Both the position numbers and the translations under genes were made by a program. Under the pieces are notes generated by a model. That model saw only the letters and a list, made by a program, of their open reading frames with translations. It ran no database searches and was not told the origin of the DNA. From Flaccisagitta enflata (Eukaryota > Chaetognatha > Sagittoidea > Aphragmophora), in assembly GCA_965153355.1 (NCBI GenBank), contig OZ231126.1:90768001-90832000 (forward strand): a DNA stretch of 64,000 bases, in the 5' to 3' direction. Positions 1 through 10,753 of the stretch are shown here, one piece after another. Each line of letters starts with the position of its first letter. The stretch's first letter is position 1.

Positions 1-3000
1 CTGCCCTCTCCTCACCTGCCCTCTCCTCCCCTACCCTCTCCTCCCCTGCCCTCTCCTCCCTTGCCCTCTCCCCCCTTGCCCTCGCCTTTGCCGTTTCCTC
101 TGTCGGCCCCAATTTCCCCGGCCCCGATTTCCCCGGCCTCGATTTCCCCGGCCTCGATTTCCCCGGCCTCGATTTCCCCGGCCTCGATTTCCCCCCCTTG
201 TTCCCCCTGCCCTACCCTGCCCCCTCTTGGTTTGTCCCTTCTGGATACCACAGAGGAGGCAGTGGACCCTGGTCTTCCTGGGTCCCCGCAATGGGTCTCT
301 TCTCCACTCCTTGGCCCTGGTGGGTATGTAAAGGGGGTGAGGATCAGAAAGATAGCTGGCTGCCGGCGGGCTTCTAAGGTTAGCAGGCGTTCTCTCTGGC
401 CCTCACCCTCACCTGCCCCTACCCCAGCCCTGAAAGGGGCTGGGTGTAGATGGACCAGGGATGCGTGTGCCAATTGTGGGGTAAGGCTGCGTATAGATGG
501 CAACCCTGGAAAAGAATTCTGTGTACGGTGCCTCACAGAAATCTTCCCCTTTAATGGTATCGCTAACGATAGACAGTTTAGAGAGGCCCTTATGGGTTTT
601 TTTGGTAATAATCGGCACCTTGATAAAGCATCGCAACTTCTTTTTAATCCCCTTGATGAAGAAATAAAAGATACCCTGGTAGACCTTGACCGAACTTTAG
701 GTGGCTGTAAGTATTACAATGAGGAACAGTTTTGTAAGATGAATGATGGTTTTCTAGGACAGAATAGCAGACAGCTTTCGCTGCTCTGCTTTAACATAAA
801 TGGTTTACCAGGTAAGTTGGATGAATTTGAAATTATGCAGGGGTCCCTTGATTTTAAATTCGATATTTTAGGATTTACTGAGACTCACTTAAATGGGACC
901 TCTGAGAAATTTGCCACCCTGGGGGATTATAACTTTGTTGCTAACTCAAGAAAAATAAAAACATGGGGAGGGGTTGCCATTTACCTTAGGCCCCAATTGA
1001 CTTTCAAAAGAAGGACGGACATTGATGTATTTGACGAGGGTGTATTTGAGTCTATTTTTGTAGAGGTAAATGATAAGGGAGGGGGCTACATCGTTGGAGT
1101 TATCTATCGTCCCCCAGACTCCGATGTGGCTAGTTTTTTGTCTCATTTGAACTCTGTATTGGACAAGTTGAAGGATAGGAGGTCTTACCTCATGGGGGAC
1201 TTTAACTTAGACTTAATCAAGAGTGAACATCATCCCGCCACTGGGGATTTTTTAAACAGTATGAATAGTTTAGGATACCATCCCTTAATTGCTCTTCCGA
1301 CATGAATTACGCCATCTAGTGCCACGCTGATTGATAACATTTTTACAAACGATTTTTGTAGGCCTATTTCATCAGGTTTGATTTTTACATCAATCAGCGA
1401 TCATCTCCCAGCCTTTGCCATCTTTGGGGATGCCGGTGCAAGCCTAGGAACAGGTTCTCGGTACTTCCTAAAGAGGGAGATGAGTGTGAAAAATAAGGAA
1501 AAATTCAGAATATGGGCAAAAAATTGGAGTGAGAATTTTGCACTGACGGCGGAATCTGTGGCTGAGGATGCAATAAGGTTCAGAAACGAACTTAGGGATG
1601 GTTATGATGGATGTTTTCCACAGAAAAGAGTCAAGTTGAGAAAGTTAGATTTGAGAAAACCGTGGCTGGATGATGAGGAGCTCAAGGGTAAGATAAAGGA
1701 AAGAAACCGACTATACACCCGAGGACTTAAAAGTGACGGACTTGGCCCCCAAGATGCTGAGCGATTGAAGCTTCTGAACCTGGAGGTAAATCGCTTGAGG
1801 CATCAGCTAAAAAAGTCCCATTTTGCCAGGCAACTCAATGAAGCTGGCAAGAACTCTAAGGCTGCCTGGAAGGTCTTGCATGATTTTATTGGGAGGGCTG
1901 GCAAAAAACGGGACCCCCCTTCTCGCACCTTCTCCCACAATGGTAAAGTTATCACAAGGGACTCTGATGTTGCCGAGTCCTTTTGTGATTTTTTCTCTGG
2001 CATTGGTCCAGAACTGGCTGGAAAAGTTCGACCACCCTCCTCAGGGTCCTTCAGGGATTACTTAGGTGGGCGGTCGGATGTTTCGGCTTATTTTGTCCCC
2101 ACTACCCCGGCGGAGATAGAGACCATCTGTCAGGCCCTGGACTGCTCCAAGGGGCCTGGGCATGATGGTATTGCTCCTGCCGTTCTGTCCTATGCCGCCA
2201 CTGAGGTAAGTGGCCTGCTTGCCCGGCTTGTTAACGCTTGCCTACAGGCGGGTCATTTTCCTGATTTCCTAAAGGTGGCAAGGGTGACGCCCGTTTTCAA
2301 AGATGGGGACCCAACCCAGTTGGGAAACTATCGGCCTATTTCGGTGCTGTCTGCCCTGTCGAAGGTTTTTGAAAGGGTCATCCAAACAAGGCTGCTTGGA
2401 TTCCTTGGGAGACGGGGTTCCATCCTAGCCAGTCAGTATGGTTTTCGGCGCGGTCATTCCACCTTCATGGCTATAATGGACATGGTAGAGAATATCAGGC
2501 AAGCATGGGAGAGCGGAAGACACTGCCTAGGGGTATTTATAGATTTCAGAAAGGCGTTTGACACTGTGGACCATTCTATCCTTATTGATAAGTTGGAACA
2601 TTTAGAACTTATTAGGAGCTATCTAACAAACAGGAAACAGTATGTGGTATATGGGGAATCTGAGTCACTCCACCAAGTGCTCTCAGTTGGAGTTCCCCAA
2701 GGAAGCATCCTGGGTCCTCTTTTCTTTCTCCTTTATATCAATGACTTATCGGCCGCATCATCATTCTTCAGGTGTATCCTGTTTGCAGATGACACTAACC
2801 TTTTTGCTTCTGGTAAGAACAGGGGGGATTTGATAAGGGAGGTTAATTCAGAGCTGGGGAAATTATCGGTTTGGTTTGCTCACAATAAATTAACCTTAAA
2901 CTATGGTAAGACCGAATTTGTTAACTTCAGCAAACCAACAAATGGACAAAATGATAAGGGTTGGGACTTGGAGATTGATGGTATGCCGATAAGAGAAGTT

Positions 3001-4040
3001 GATAATAGTAAGTTCTTAGGGGTTTATATTGATAGGAATATCTCCTGGCGGATTCATATTGGTAAGATTATAACTAAGATAAGTCAGACGGTAGGAATTT
3101 TAGGACGGGCCAGGAGGTTTATGAGTGGGCCCCAACTTTTGCTTTTGTATAACACAATGGTCCTTCCCCATCTTCAGTATTGTTTGATTAACTGGGGTAA
3201 TTTTAAGGGTGATCGTAACCTTGGATTAAGGGATCGTTTATTGACCCTTCAGAAATGTTTGGTAAGAATAATCAGTGGCTCACATCGTATTTCCCATGCG
3301 GACCCTATTTTTGCTGACCTGGAAACACTCAAAGTGGATGACCTATTCACCCAGAGTGTGAGGATATTCTGCTACAAAATGTCCAGAGGTTTGCTACCGG
3401 GTGGGATGGCTGATTTTGTTAAGTTTGTAGATCATGGTCATTTGACCAGGGGAGCAAGGAATAACTTCTATGTCAGCCGGGCAGATGTTAGATCCATTAT
3501 CAGTATTGCTCCCCAGATATGGAACTCTCTCCCTTTTGAATTGAAACAGTCTCCAAGCTTGGCCGCTTTCAAGGGCAGGTCCAAGGTGGACCTTTTGGCT
3601 CCTTATGGGGCTTTTGTTTGTGGTCTCCGGGGCTGCCGCTCGTGTGCCCGCCCGTCGCCTTAAGGTGCCGACTTGCGGGCTCCTTCCCTTGCCCCTGCCC
3701 TAACCCCCCCCCTGCCTCTCCGTCTCCCTCCCCTGCCTCTCCGTCTCGGTCCCTTCTTCTCATCTCCCTCCCTTCTTCCCGTCCTCCTCTCTCCCCTGCC
3801 CTTCTTCCCGCTCTCCTTCCCTCCCCTCTCTCCTTCCCTCCCCTCTCTCCTTCCTCTCCCCTTATGGCTTGTCTCTCTGCCTTCTCTGTTCTTTAATTTT
3901 GGCTGGGTTCTTTTTTGCACCTGGTCTGTGTACATATGTTGGACTAATGTCCCCCTGTCGTTTCTTTCTTTCTTTTTACTTTCTTTTTACTTTCTTTTTT
4001 TTTACTTTCTTTCTTTTTACTTACTGACTTTCTTTTTACT
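1..4040 (+). mobile_element. Non-LTR (LINE) retrotransposon, nearly full length
   Basis: A single reading frame (61-3663) carries an apurinic-type endonuclease followed by a reverse transcriptase, the order of LINEs of the CR1/L2/Jockey group. The 5' side is pyrimidine-rich low-complexity DNA, including a 15-bp unit GATTTCCCCGGCCTC repeated around 112-190. The 3' side (3664-4040) is C/T-rich, then TTTCTTTTTACTTACTT repeats, with no clear poly(A) tail. No target-site duplication is identifiable because both ends run into simple sequence. A similar short 3' motif (TGTATATATGTTGGGC) recurs near 39355. Exact ends are uncertain; assignment to LINE is firm, assignment to a clade is inference. Confidence 0.85.
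61..3663 (+). pseudogene. LINE polyprotein (zinc-knuckle-like, endonuclease, reverse transcriptase), interrupted by one stop
   Basis: Such proteins nick target DNA and copy the element RNA at the nick. The N-terminus is Pro/Ser-rich and repetitive. A C-x2-C-x16-C-x2-C cluster lies near residues 136-158. The endonuclease starts near residue 243 (CFNINGLPGKLDEF; later YRPPDSD and GDFNLDL), and its terminal SDH motif is at 1396-1404. The frame is cut by TGA at 1303-1305 but resumes in the same frame, so one substitution, perhaps CGA to TGA, explains the break. Reverse transcriptase motifs follow: NYRPISVLS, the FRKAFDTVDHS block, GVPQGSILGPLFF, and the catalytic FADD at 2782-2793. Around 2593-2622 the region between DKLEH and SYLTNRKQ looks a few residues shorter than usual. 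The tail PQIWNSLPFELK is typical of LINE C-termini. As it stands the copy should not be autonomous. Confidence 0.85.
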
Positions 4041-4044
4041 TACT

Positions 4045-4371
4045 TCAGGCGTGTATAATGTTGAGTATTCCCCCCCCCCCGGTGGGGGGGGAATAAAATC
4101 AAATGGTTTGGAGATAGGGAAGAAAATCGGAAGCTTGAAAAAAGGAAAGGGGGAAATTTTTGAAGATTTGACACTTTTGGCAGTACCAGGGGGTGGGGTG
4201 TGATTACTACGGCGCAATATAACACTGTTGAAACCTAAAATATGCTGTTTTGTAGCTTTGAGGGTGGGGGGGATCAATGATTTTGTAATGCGACGCGACG
4301 CGTCGCGGGGAGGAAAATCAAATGCAGGGGGGGGATAAAATCAAATGCCACTCAACATTATACACCCCTGA
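4045..4371. mobile_element. Small TIR element (MITE-like), about 327 bp
   Basis: The ends are inverted repeats: TCAGGCGTGTATAATGTTGA at the left, and the complement of TCAGGGGTGTATAATGTTGA at the right, differing at one base. The inside has C/G homopolymers, two AAATCAAATG boxes, and a perfect palindrome CGCGACGCGTCGCG near 4290. CTTACT flanks both sides, but the surroundings are CTTACTT repeats, so it cannot be claimed as a target-site duplication. A related end (GGGGTGTG... CGTATTCCCTCTTTTCGGC, G-run) appears in RAB10 intron 3 of both copies near 8690 and 43695. Confidence 0.65.
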
Positions 4372-4435
4372 CTTACTTTCTTTTTACTTACTTTCTTTTT
4401 ACTTACTTACTTACTTTTTACTTACTTTCTTCTAA

Positions 4436-4499
<64 letters not shown>

Positions 4500-4726
4500 G
4501 TCTCAGTTGTCGTTGGGATATGAACCGCTGCTCACATATATCGTCGTTGCTATTTGCTATTTACTATTCTGGATCCGCGTTGTGCTGAGGATGTTGGATA
4601 TTGGTGTATTGGACTGGATTTTTGGTTATTATCAGATATGGAGCTGATGTTACGGAAAAGTGGATGGCAGAAATGGTACCATTTATTCTTTGATGTTCAT
4701 TGATTGATTACTTAACTCATTTATTA

Positions 4727-4790
<64 letters not shown>
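4372..4790. repeat. Microsatellites: (CTTA/CTTT) runs and two (CT)n tracts
   Basis: Degenerate ACTTACTT sequence continues from the LINE tail. It is followed by a pure (CT)n tract at about 4439-4497, roughly 230 bp of unremarkable sequence, and a second (CT)n at about 4731-4788. No gene is visible here. Confidence 0.9.
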
Positions 4791-4792
<2 letters not shown>

Positions 4793-5094
4793 ATATCTTT
4801 CTGGTTTGTTTACTTAAAAAAAAATCATTGTTCCATTGCATGGCAATCATCTGGGACTAAGAGTTCCTGGGTGATTGCAACAGTTAACGACCGAACGGAC
4901 AGCAACCATGTCATGAGTCTGAAGGATCTCGATCGTTAGACTCATTTTTGCTTTTGCTTCTCTTTACAGAAAAAAAAAAAAAAAAAAATAACTTAACATT
5001 GAAGAGGAAGAGGAAGTGGATGAGGAGGAGGACAGGGAAGAGACCTTTGGGCCCACTCCTCATCTTTTTGCTGTAGCGAAAGCTTCTTTTTCCT

Positions 5095-5165
5095 CATACC
5101 TGATTGGTTGTCATTTTCAAACCGAATCAAGCTGAGTCAAAGGGCGATGGCTATTGGCTTATTCT
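5095..5165 (+). promoter_or_regulatory. Possible RAB10 promoter segment with CCAAT-type boxes (copy 1)
   Basis: GATTGGTTG and TATTGGCTT (inverted CCAAT cores) lie about 400 bp upstream of the RAB10 start, next to GCTGAGTCA, which resembles an AP-1/Maf half-site. The same arrangement is at about 41460-41525 in copy 2. A promoter role is inferred from position and motif only; no TATA box is evident. Confidence 0.25.
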
Positions 5166-5551
5166 TCCCGCTTTGTATGCTTGAATTCTAACTGATACTT
5201 GTCCTTTTCCTGTGAATCGCGGTCTTCGCGGGCGTCCGCGAATCTATCAGTCACCGTATGTGTAAGGAAATGTGTACGGTTGTGCGTGATGATCACCATG
5301 TGAACATAAAAAAAACTGTTAACGGCGTTGTCATCGATGCGATTGATTGTACTGTTGCCTGGTCATTGGCAAGAAAAAGCTCTCATAGACACATTCTTTC
5401 CTTCTATCTTCATGATGTTTTCGTATTATCCTACATGTTATTGTATTATCTCACTAGGAGCTGGACAACCAAATTCTGTTGCGTTTGGATTGTTCGGCCG
5501 CATGTACTGTAAAAAATAATTATCTGACTGGATTTCAACCTAGTTAAAACT

Positions 5552-8500
5552 ATGGCTAAGAAAACGTACGACCTCCTTTTCAAACTTCTGCTGATTGGAG
5601 ATTCCGGCGTGGGAAAAACTTGCATCTTGTTCCGGTTCTCGGACGACGCTTTCAACACGACCTTCATATCCACCATCGGAATCGACTTCAAGATTAAAAC
5701 CGTCGAATTGCGAGGGAAAAAGATCAAACTCCAAATCTGGGACACGGCCGGTCAGGAACGATTCCACACCATCACCACATCCTACTACAGAGGTAGGCAT
5801 TATAGGTTTTTCAATTCTACGCGTACCTTATCTGTGTGTTCATCAACATCTTCTTCATACTTGAGTGTTGGTATTTTGTCTATAAATACCTCCAATTAGT
5901 GCACTGACTGAAATGAAATTCTACTATCAGTATAGTACGTCTTATCTAACTTGTCCTGTACCTCGAAATGACTCTCTCACGTTCTGCGTGCCCGTTCTGC
6001 GCTTCTGAGTCGCGGACAAGCGACTCTATAAGAGGCTTTGTCCGTCCGTCCGTCCGTCACGCTCGGGTTGTCACGCTCGAGTTGAAAACGATCACATTAA
6101 GTGTGAAAACGCGCATTATATTATCGCCCCTGCCCACCCGTCCGCGACTGGTTTTGGCCGTATATCCGGCCTTGATAACCATCTTTTTACTGTTTTTTTT
6201 TTAAAGGCGCAATGGGAATTATGCTCGTGTATGACATAACACAACCAAAAACTTTCGACAACATTGCCAAGTGGCTTAGAAACATTGACGAGCACGCAAA
6301 CGAGGACGTAGAGAAGATGATTTTGGGCAACAAATGCGACATGGAGGACAAACGGATGGTCTCCAAAGAGCGAGGAGAGTCCATCGCGCGGGAACACGGC
6401 ATCCGATTTTTGGGTAAACCTGCTGCTCGCACATGGACCGTTATCAACAAGCAATCGTTACTTCGAAAATCTCAATAGTACACGAACCAATAATTGAACG
6501 GCTTTCATATGAAGTTAGGGGATTGGAAAGGTTTGAGGGGGTTCTCGTTACCGCCTGGGCTGTCATTTCTGACAAAGAAATAAAGATTTCCCTTTGATCG
6601 CAGGTCTTGTATTTCCACCAAGATTTGAACTACAGGGACATCTAGATTTTGTATGAAAAAATGTAGAAATCAAAGTTGACCTAAAAATACAGGGTTTTTG
6701 TCCAGACGAGCGTCATTCATCATTTTTCCCATCTCTGCCGATTGCAGAAACTGTTGTGTGCTGTTGAGAAAAGGAGACAAAAGACATTTTCAAATATGCA
6801 GAACAAACAATGACCTAAAAAGCGGGATCTTTAACAATAAAGAGAAAAATATTAAGTATCACAGAGCTTTAGAAAATACCTACAAAACTATAACCTATAA
6901 ATGATAACTAATTGATTAACTGATTGCAGAAACTAATTGATTAACTGATTGCAGAAACTAATTGATTAACTGATTGCAGAAACGAGTGCAAAAGCGAACG
7001 TCAACATTGAACGCTCATTCCTGGACTTGGCCGAGGCTATCTTGGATAAAACGCCAGGAAAAGCGGCAGGTTGGTTGAACAGTCCTTTTTGTCCGCGACG
7101 GAATACCATTCCGACGCGGACTATAATTCGAGGCGGGTGGGTGTCGTCGTTGTCGTCGTCGTTGTTGTCGTCGTTGTTAAAAATGGGCTAACTTTTGAAC
7201 GCCTTTACCGATTTGCTTCATATTTGGAGGGAAGTTGTACTAGGGTAAGCCGCTTTACATCCTATGCGTATGTTATGATCCCACCCACCCAACCGGCCCA
7301 ACCAGCCTACCAGCCTAAAAGTGAAAAACATGCATAACTTCGGCATTTTTCAACCGATTTGGTTGAAACTTGGTACGTAGTCTCTAAATGGAAGGACTCA
7401 ACATATGTATTTGATCTATACGATTTTAGCATGTTAACGGCCAAACCTACCACCCAACCTTTTGTAAAAGTGAAAACGTGCATAATTTGTCATTTTTCAA
7501 CTATTTTGCTGAAATCGATATGTAGTCCCTAAATGAAAGAACTCAACATATGTATGTAAATGTAAGGTTTTAGTATGCTAACTGGCCAAACCAGCCTACC
7601 ACCCAACTAGCCTACCAGCCTTAAGCTTAAAACGACATAACTCCGGCATTTTTCAACCGATTTGGTTGAAACTTGGTATGTAGTCTGTAAATGGAAGAAC
7701 TCAACATAAGTAGTTGAATTGTATAGATTTTAGCATGCTCACCGGCCAAACCAGCCTACCACCCAACTAGCCTACCAGCCTAAAAGTGAAAAATGTGCAT
7801 AACTTTGGCATTTTTCAACCGACTTGGTTGGAACTTGGTATGAAGTCTCTAAATAGAAGAACTCAACATATGTATTTGGATTGTAAAGATTTTAGCATGC
7901 TAACCAGCCAAACCAGCCTACCACCCAACTAGCCTACCGGCCTAAAAGTGAAAAACGTGCAGAACTTCGGCATTTTTCAATCAATTTGGTTAAAACTGGG
8001 TATGTAGTCCCTAAATGGAAGGACTCAACATATGAATTTGATTTATAAAGATTTTAGCATGCTAACTGGCCTACCAGCCAGCCAGCTTACCACCCTTAAA
8101 GTGATAAATGTGCAAAACTTATGCCAATGCCAATGCCGTTTGACAACGCTGATTGACCCCAGTCGCGGACCCATACTCTTTCAAGATTTTTTGTTCAAGG
8201 TTCAAGGTTCAAGGTTTTCAAGGTTGTTTTTTTTTCAAGGTTTCGAATGGCCCCAAAATTTCGAACATTTTAAGAACATACAAAGGCTTGAAATCTTGAG
8301 AGAAAACAATTTCATTTACGATGTTTAGAAGAACATTAAAAAACATATGAACTTTAGTATATGATCAAGATGATATTATGTAATTTTAAAAAGATATCAT
8401 GAAAATATCCCCAGACTTGACATTGATGATTGACATTTGTTTTAACAGTATTTAATGGAAATATATTTAGTATAATTGAGAAATAATATATTATGTTTCC

Positions 8501-9622
8501 TTTAATTTATATAGTATTTGAAATCAAGAACGCTCTAAGAACGTCGAAGGCTTAATTTGGCTTTGAAAATAAAAACATGAAGCCTTTGAGAAAAAAAAAT
8601 AACGTTCTTATAAAAAAAAGTGTATTCAATTGCGGATGGAGAATATCTTGCAGAAGCCAAGACCTATTAGTTTAAAATCATTCTCACAGGGGTGTGTAAT
8701 ATGCGTATTCCCTCTTTTCGGCGGGGGGGGGGGGGAAAGGGGGGAAATACGGTGATTTGAGAATGGGAAATCGAAGCTAAGGTCGGGAAAGGGAAGGACT
8801 GCAAATAAAAGAAGATTTTATACGAATGATCAATCATCTAAACAGGTCGCCCAGGGCATTATGTGGTCAGCGATACCCGTTGCCCCGCTTTGTACGACAG
8901 TAAATCAGAGTGAGTGGCAGGGCAGCGCTCCAAGGGACGGGTCCCAGAACACGGGGACTTTTGTTCATGCGTCTGTCCATCCGGGTCTCGCCCTAGGCCT
9001 GAATCTGCCTTCAGACCTTGTACCTGTGGACTTCCCAGGCCTGAGAGGGCAGGATTTCTGCGCCAGAGTGCAGATTTGTGCCCGAGAGAGATTTCAGGCC
9101 TGAGAGGACAGATTTTGCGTCCTGAGAGGCAGATTGTGCCCTGAGAGGGCAGATTTCAGGGGCCTGAGAGGGCAGATTTAAAGCCTGAGAGGGCAGATTT
9201 CTGGCCTGAGAGGGCAGACTCTGTGCCTGAGAGTAAGGTAGATTTCAGGCCTGAGAGGGCAGATTTTGTGCCTGGAGAGGCAGATTTGGGACCTGAGAGC
9301 AAGAGATTTTGCACTGGGCGGCCAGGGACTTAACTGGACAACCGCACAAACGAAAGTCCCCTGTGTTCTACAGGACTTCGTCCCCTTCGGGGCCGCTGCC
9401 CAAAAAGCCTAACATTTCTCTACAGGCGGATTTTGGTCAAAACTTACTGGCGTGTTCATTGGAACATGTTTTGACTGCATTTCTAAACATTCTTAAAATT
9501 TTGCTCAAATCTAACAAAGCTGTAATTTTGTGTACGCTTGTCATTTTTTTTCCTTTCCAGAAACGAACGTGATCAACCCCAACTCAGGCGCAAGGCCGGG
9601 GAACAGGAATTGCAATTGCTAA
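5552..9622 (+). CDS. RAB10: RAB10 small GTPase, copy 1 (4 exons)
   Basis: Rab10 cycles between GDP- and GTP-bound forms on membranes and directs exocytic, basolateral and endosomal transport. Exons: 5552-5792, 6207-6413, 6980-7069, 9561-9622; phases agree and the sum is 600 nt (199 residues; human RAB10 has 200). Visible motifs: P-loop GDSGVGKT (16-23), switch [11 protein letters not shown], switch [15 protein letters not shown] (122-125), ETSAK (150-154, split across the exon 2/3 junction) and a C-terminal CNC for double geranylgeranylation. The [16 protein letters not shown] start is diagnostic of Rab10. Intron 1 holds a small TIR element, intron 3 a 1.1-kb insertion plus a foldback element. 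Exon 3 is preceded by four copies of its acceptor; only the last keeps the frame. The protein is identical to copy 2. AATAAA signals occur at 10327 and 10733. Confidence 0.96.
6008..6149. mobile_element. Short TIR element with (TCCG)n, in RAB10 intron 1 (copy 1)
   Basis: Perfect 10-bp inverted ends, AGTCGCGGAC and GTCCGCGACT, bound 142 bp. Inside are AAGCGACTCTATAAGAGG, a (TCCG)n run and a CCCCTGCCCACCC box next to the right end. The same element sits at the same intronic place in copy 2 (42360-42496), so it predates the duplication. Other members are at 33765-33860 and 34749-34881, with degenerate ones elsewhere. It has no coding capacity and is probably non-autonomous. Confidence 0.75.
6740..6990 (+). 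repeat. Reiterated splice acceptor GATTGCAG/AAAC before RAB10 exon 3 (copy 1)
   Basis: GATTGCAGAAAC occurs four times, with AG at 6746-6747, 6928-6929, 6953-6954 and 6978-6979. The last three lie in a 25-bp tandem repeat (TAATTGATTAACTGATTGCAG plus AAAC). Only the fourth acceptor leads into ACG AGT GCA AAA (the ETSAK exon). Use of the first gives AA ACT GTT GTG TGC TGT TGA, and use of the second or third gives AA ACT AAT TGA, so all three end at once. Copy 2 has a single acceptor. Confidence 0.85.
7091..8170. mobile_element. 1080-bp insertion in RAB10 intron 3, with short inverted ends and internal tandem repeats
   Basis: The segment is missing from copy 2, where GTCC followed by T's runs straight into the CAAGGTTCAAGG sequence. 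It begins GTCCGCGAC and ends GTCGCGGAC (9-bp inverted repeat). The left 31 bp form a near-perfect hairpin (GTCCGCGACGGAAT against ATTCCGACGCGGAC). About 7310-8130 consists of five to six degenerate units of about 157 bp, each with GCATAACTTCGGCATTTTTCAACC, then CTAAATGGAAG.ACTCAACATATG and CCAGCCTACCACCCAAC. No long reading frame is present. The same left end recurs at 63959-64000. Confidence 0.75.
8200..8640. repeat. Dispersed A/T-rich repeat (also 43205-43625 and about 37560-37960)
   Basis: The sequence runs from AATGGCCCCAAAATT.CGAACATTTTAAGAACATAC to ACGTTCTTATAAAAAAA. It matches the equivalent place in copy 2 and, more divergently, 37560-37960. Internal GAACAT/AAGGCTT boxes recur near both ends. 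It has no open frame of note. The third copy outside the duplication shows it is a dispersed repeat rather than intron-specific sequence. Confidence 0.6.
8850..9407. mobile_element. Foldback element with short 21-bp minisatellite (RAB10 copy 1, intron 3)
   Basis: The left arm contains GTGGTCAGCGATACCCGTTG, then GGGCAGCGCTCCAAGGGACG and GAACACGGGGACTTTTGTTC. The right arm is its approximate inverted complement: GTCCCCTGTGTTCTACAGGA, CTTCG, TCCCCTTCGGGGCCGCTGCC. Between them lie about a dozen imperfect units of the type TTTCAGGCCTGAGAGGGCAGA (about 9035-9310). The homologous element in copy 2 carries about fifty units. Confidence 0.7.
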
Positions 9623-10753
9623 CGATTTCCGTTTCTCGAGCTTCTTCTGGAAATCTCGCCTTCGTTGAGATTTATGAAAGCAACATAGTTACCCCGTCAT
9701 GTGATGATAATGCAACCCCGCGGCTTGAAAAGGACACGCTCTCTCAATCTTCTTTCCCTTGAAGCTTTCAGTCCGTCGTGACGGTATTTTAACACAAGAG
9801 GGACTAAAGTAGTATGCTAATGAAAAAAATTGGATGATTTTTAGAGAGGAAGGGTCCTTTACAAACCGTTCCAAGCTAGAAGCTTTATATGAACTTGCTA
9901 GGTAGATCGTCTGTTTCACTGACATGGATGCGCGTAAAATGTTCACGAGATAAAAAAAAGGCAGTTTCCCTAACTCTATGATATAATAGCATATAGTCCC
10001 GGGCAAACTTTATGCAAACTGAATTTAAGCTTAAGGAACCAATCAATAATTTTTCAATGACTTTCTGGTCCATGGCGTGAGCTCATAATAAGATGGCATG
10101 AATACAAATGGTTGCAGCGTAATAACAAATTTTAGGTCGTGGTTGGCAGTAGCTTATTTATGAGTCACAGCTCTCACCAATTAACACCCCCCCCCCCATC
10201 CCGGTCACAAATATGTACGAATTGTACGATGACAGTCTTCAAAGAATTTGTTTTATAGAAACAACAAGTGGCGGAGCAGTTCTTGCAATTGCCCTCTTGC
10301 GAAGGCTTTGTTTGTTTCTGTATGTAAATAAAGTTTTGGGGGGAAATCGGCTAATTCCTTTAACCAGGTCTTCATCGTCATATCTCTATTTGAATTTAAA
10401 CGATTGGCTGCCTTTTGACGATGAACGCTGTGAAAACTGGAATTCCTCAAGTTTTTCGTTGGCGCAACTTTTTGATTTCAGCTTTGCTTTTTCCGTATTT
10501 CAATTTTAAATCAAGTATTAGTTCCGATCTTCCGATGCTCGATGCTATATTTTATTACTGGTTTTTTGTCTGCATTGTGGCTCAAAACATGTACACTGCA
10601 ATTTGTCAATTTTTTTAGCATCTATCCGTACCTTAATATTCGAAGTAACTTTTCTTCACGCTTACTAAGAAATGGTTTCAAAATTGGAATGATGAGAATG
10701 AAATTAAGTTGCGGCAATATCTGCCTTTAAGGAATAAATCGCTCAACCTTACT
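9623..10753 (+). other. RAB10 downstream region / probable 3' UTR, copy 1
   Basis: Non-coding sequence follows the stop codon and is almost the same as 45408-46537 in copy 2. It includes candidate polyadenylation signals AATAAA at 10327-10332 and 10733-10738, the latter near the duplication edge. Short open frames in it look accidental. Confidence 0.5.

Larger units (their letters stand above)
4983..10753 (+). repeat. Segmental duplication, copy 1 (contains RAB10)
   Basis: The sequence from AATAACTTAACATTGAAG (4985) to AAATCGCTCAACCTTACT (ending 10753) is repeated in the same orientation at 41350-46537. Homology covers the upstream region, all four RAB10 exons, the introns and about 1.1 kb of downstream sequence, with only scattered substitutions. 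Copy 1 differs by a 1080-bp insertion (7091-8170), an extra segment before exon 3 (6748-6979) and a much shorter minisatellite (about 9035-9310). The ends are abrupt: sequences outside them are unrelated. Confidence 0.95.

Noticed and set aside
10213-10509. 98-codon frame downstream of RAB10, present in both copies
   Set aside because: Its retention reflects the recent duplication; composition is that of non-coding sequence, and it contains an AATAAA signal.
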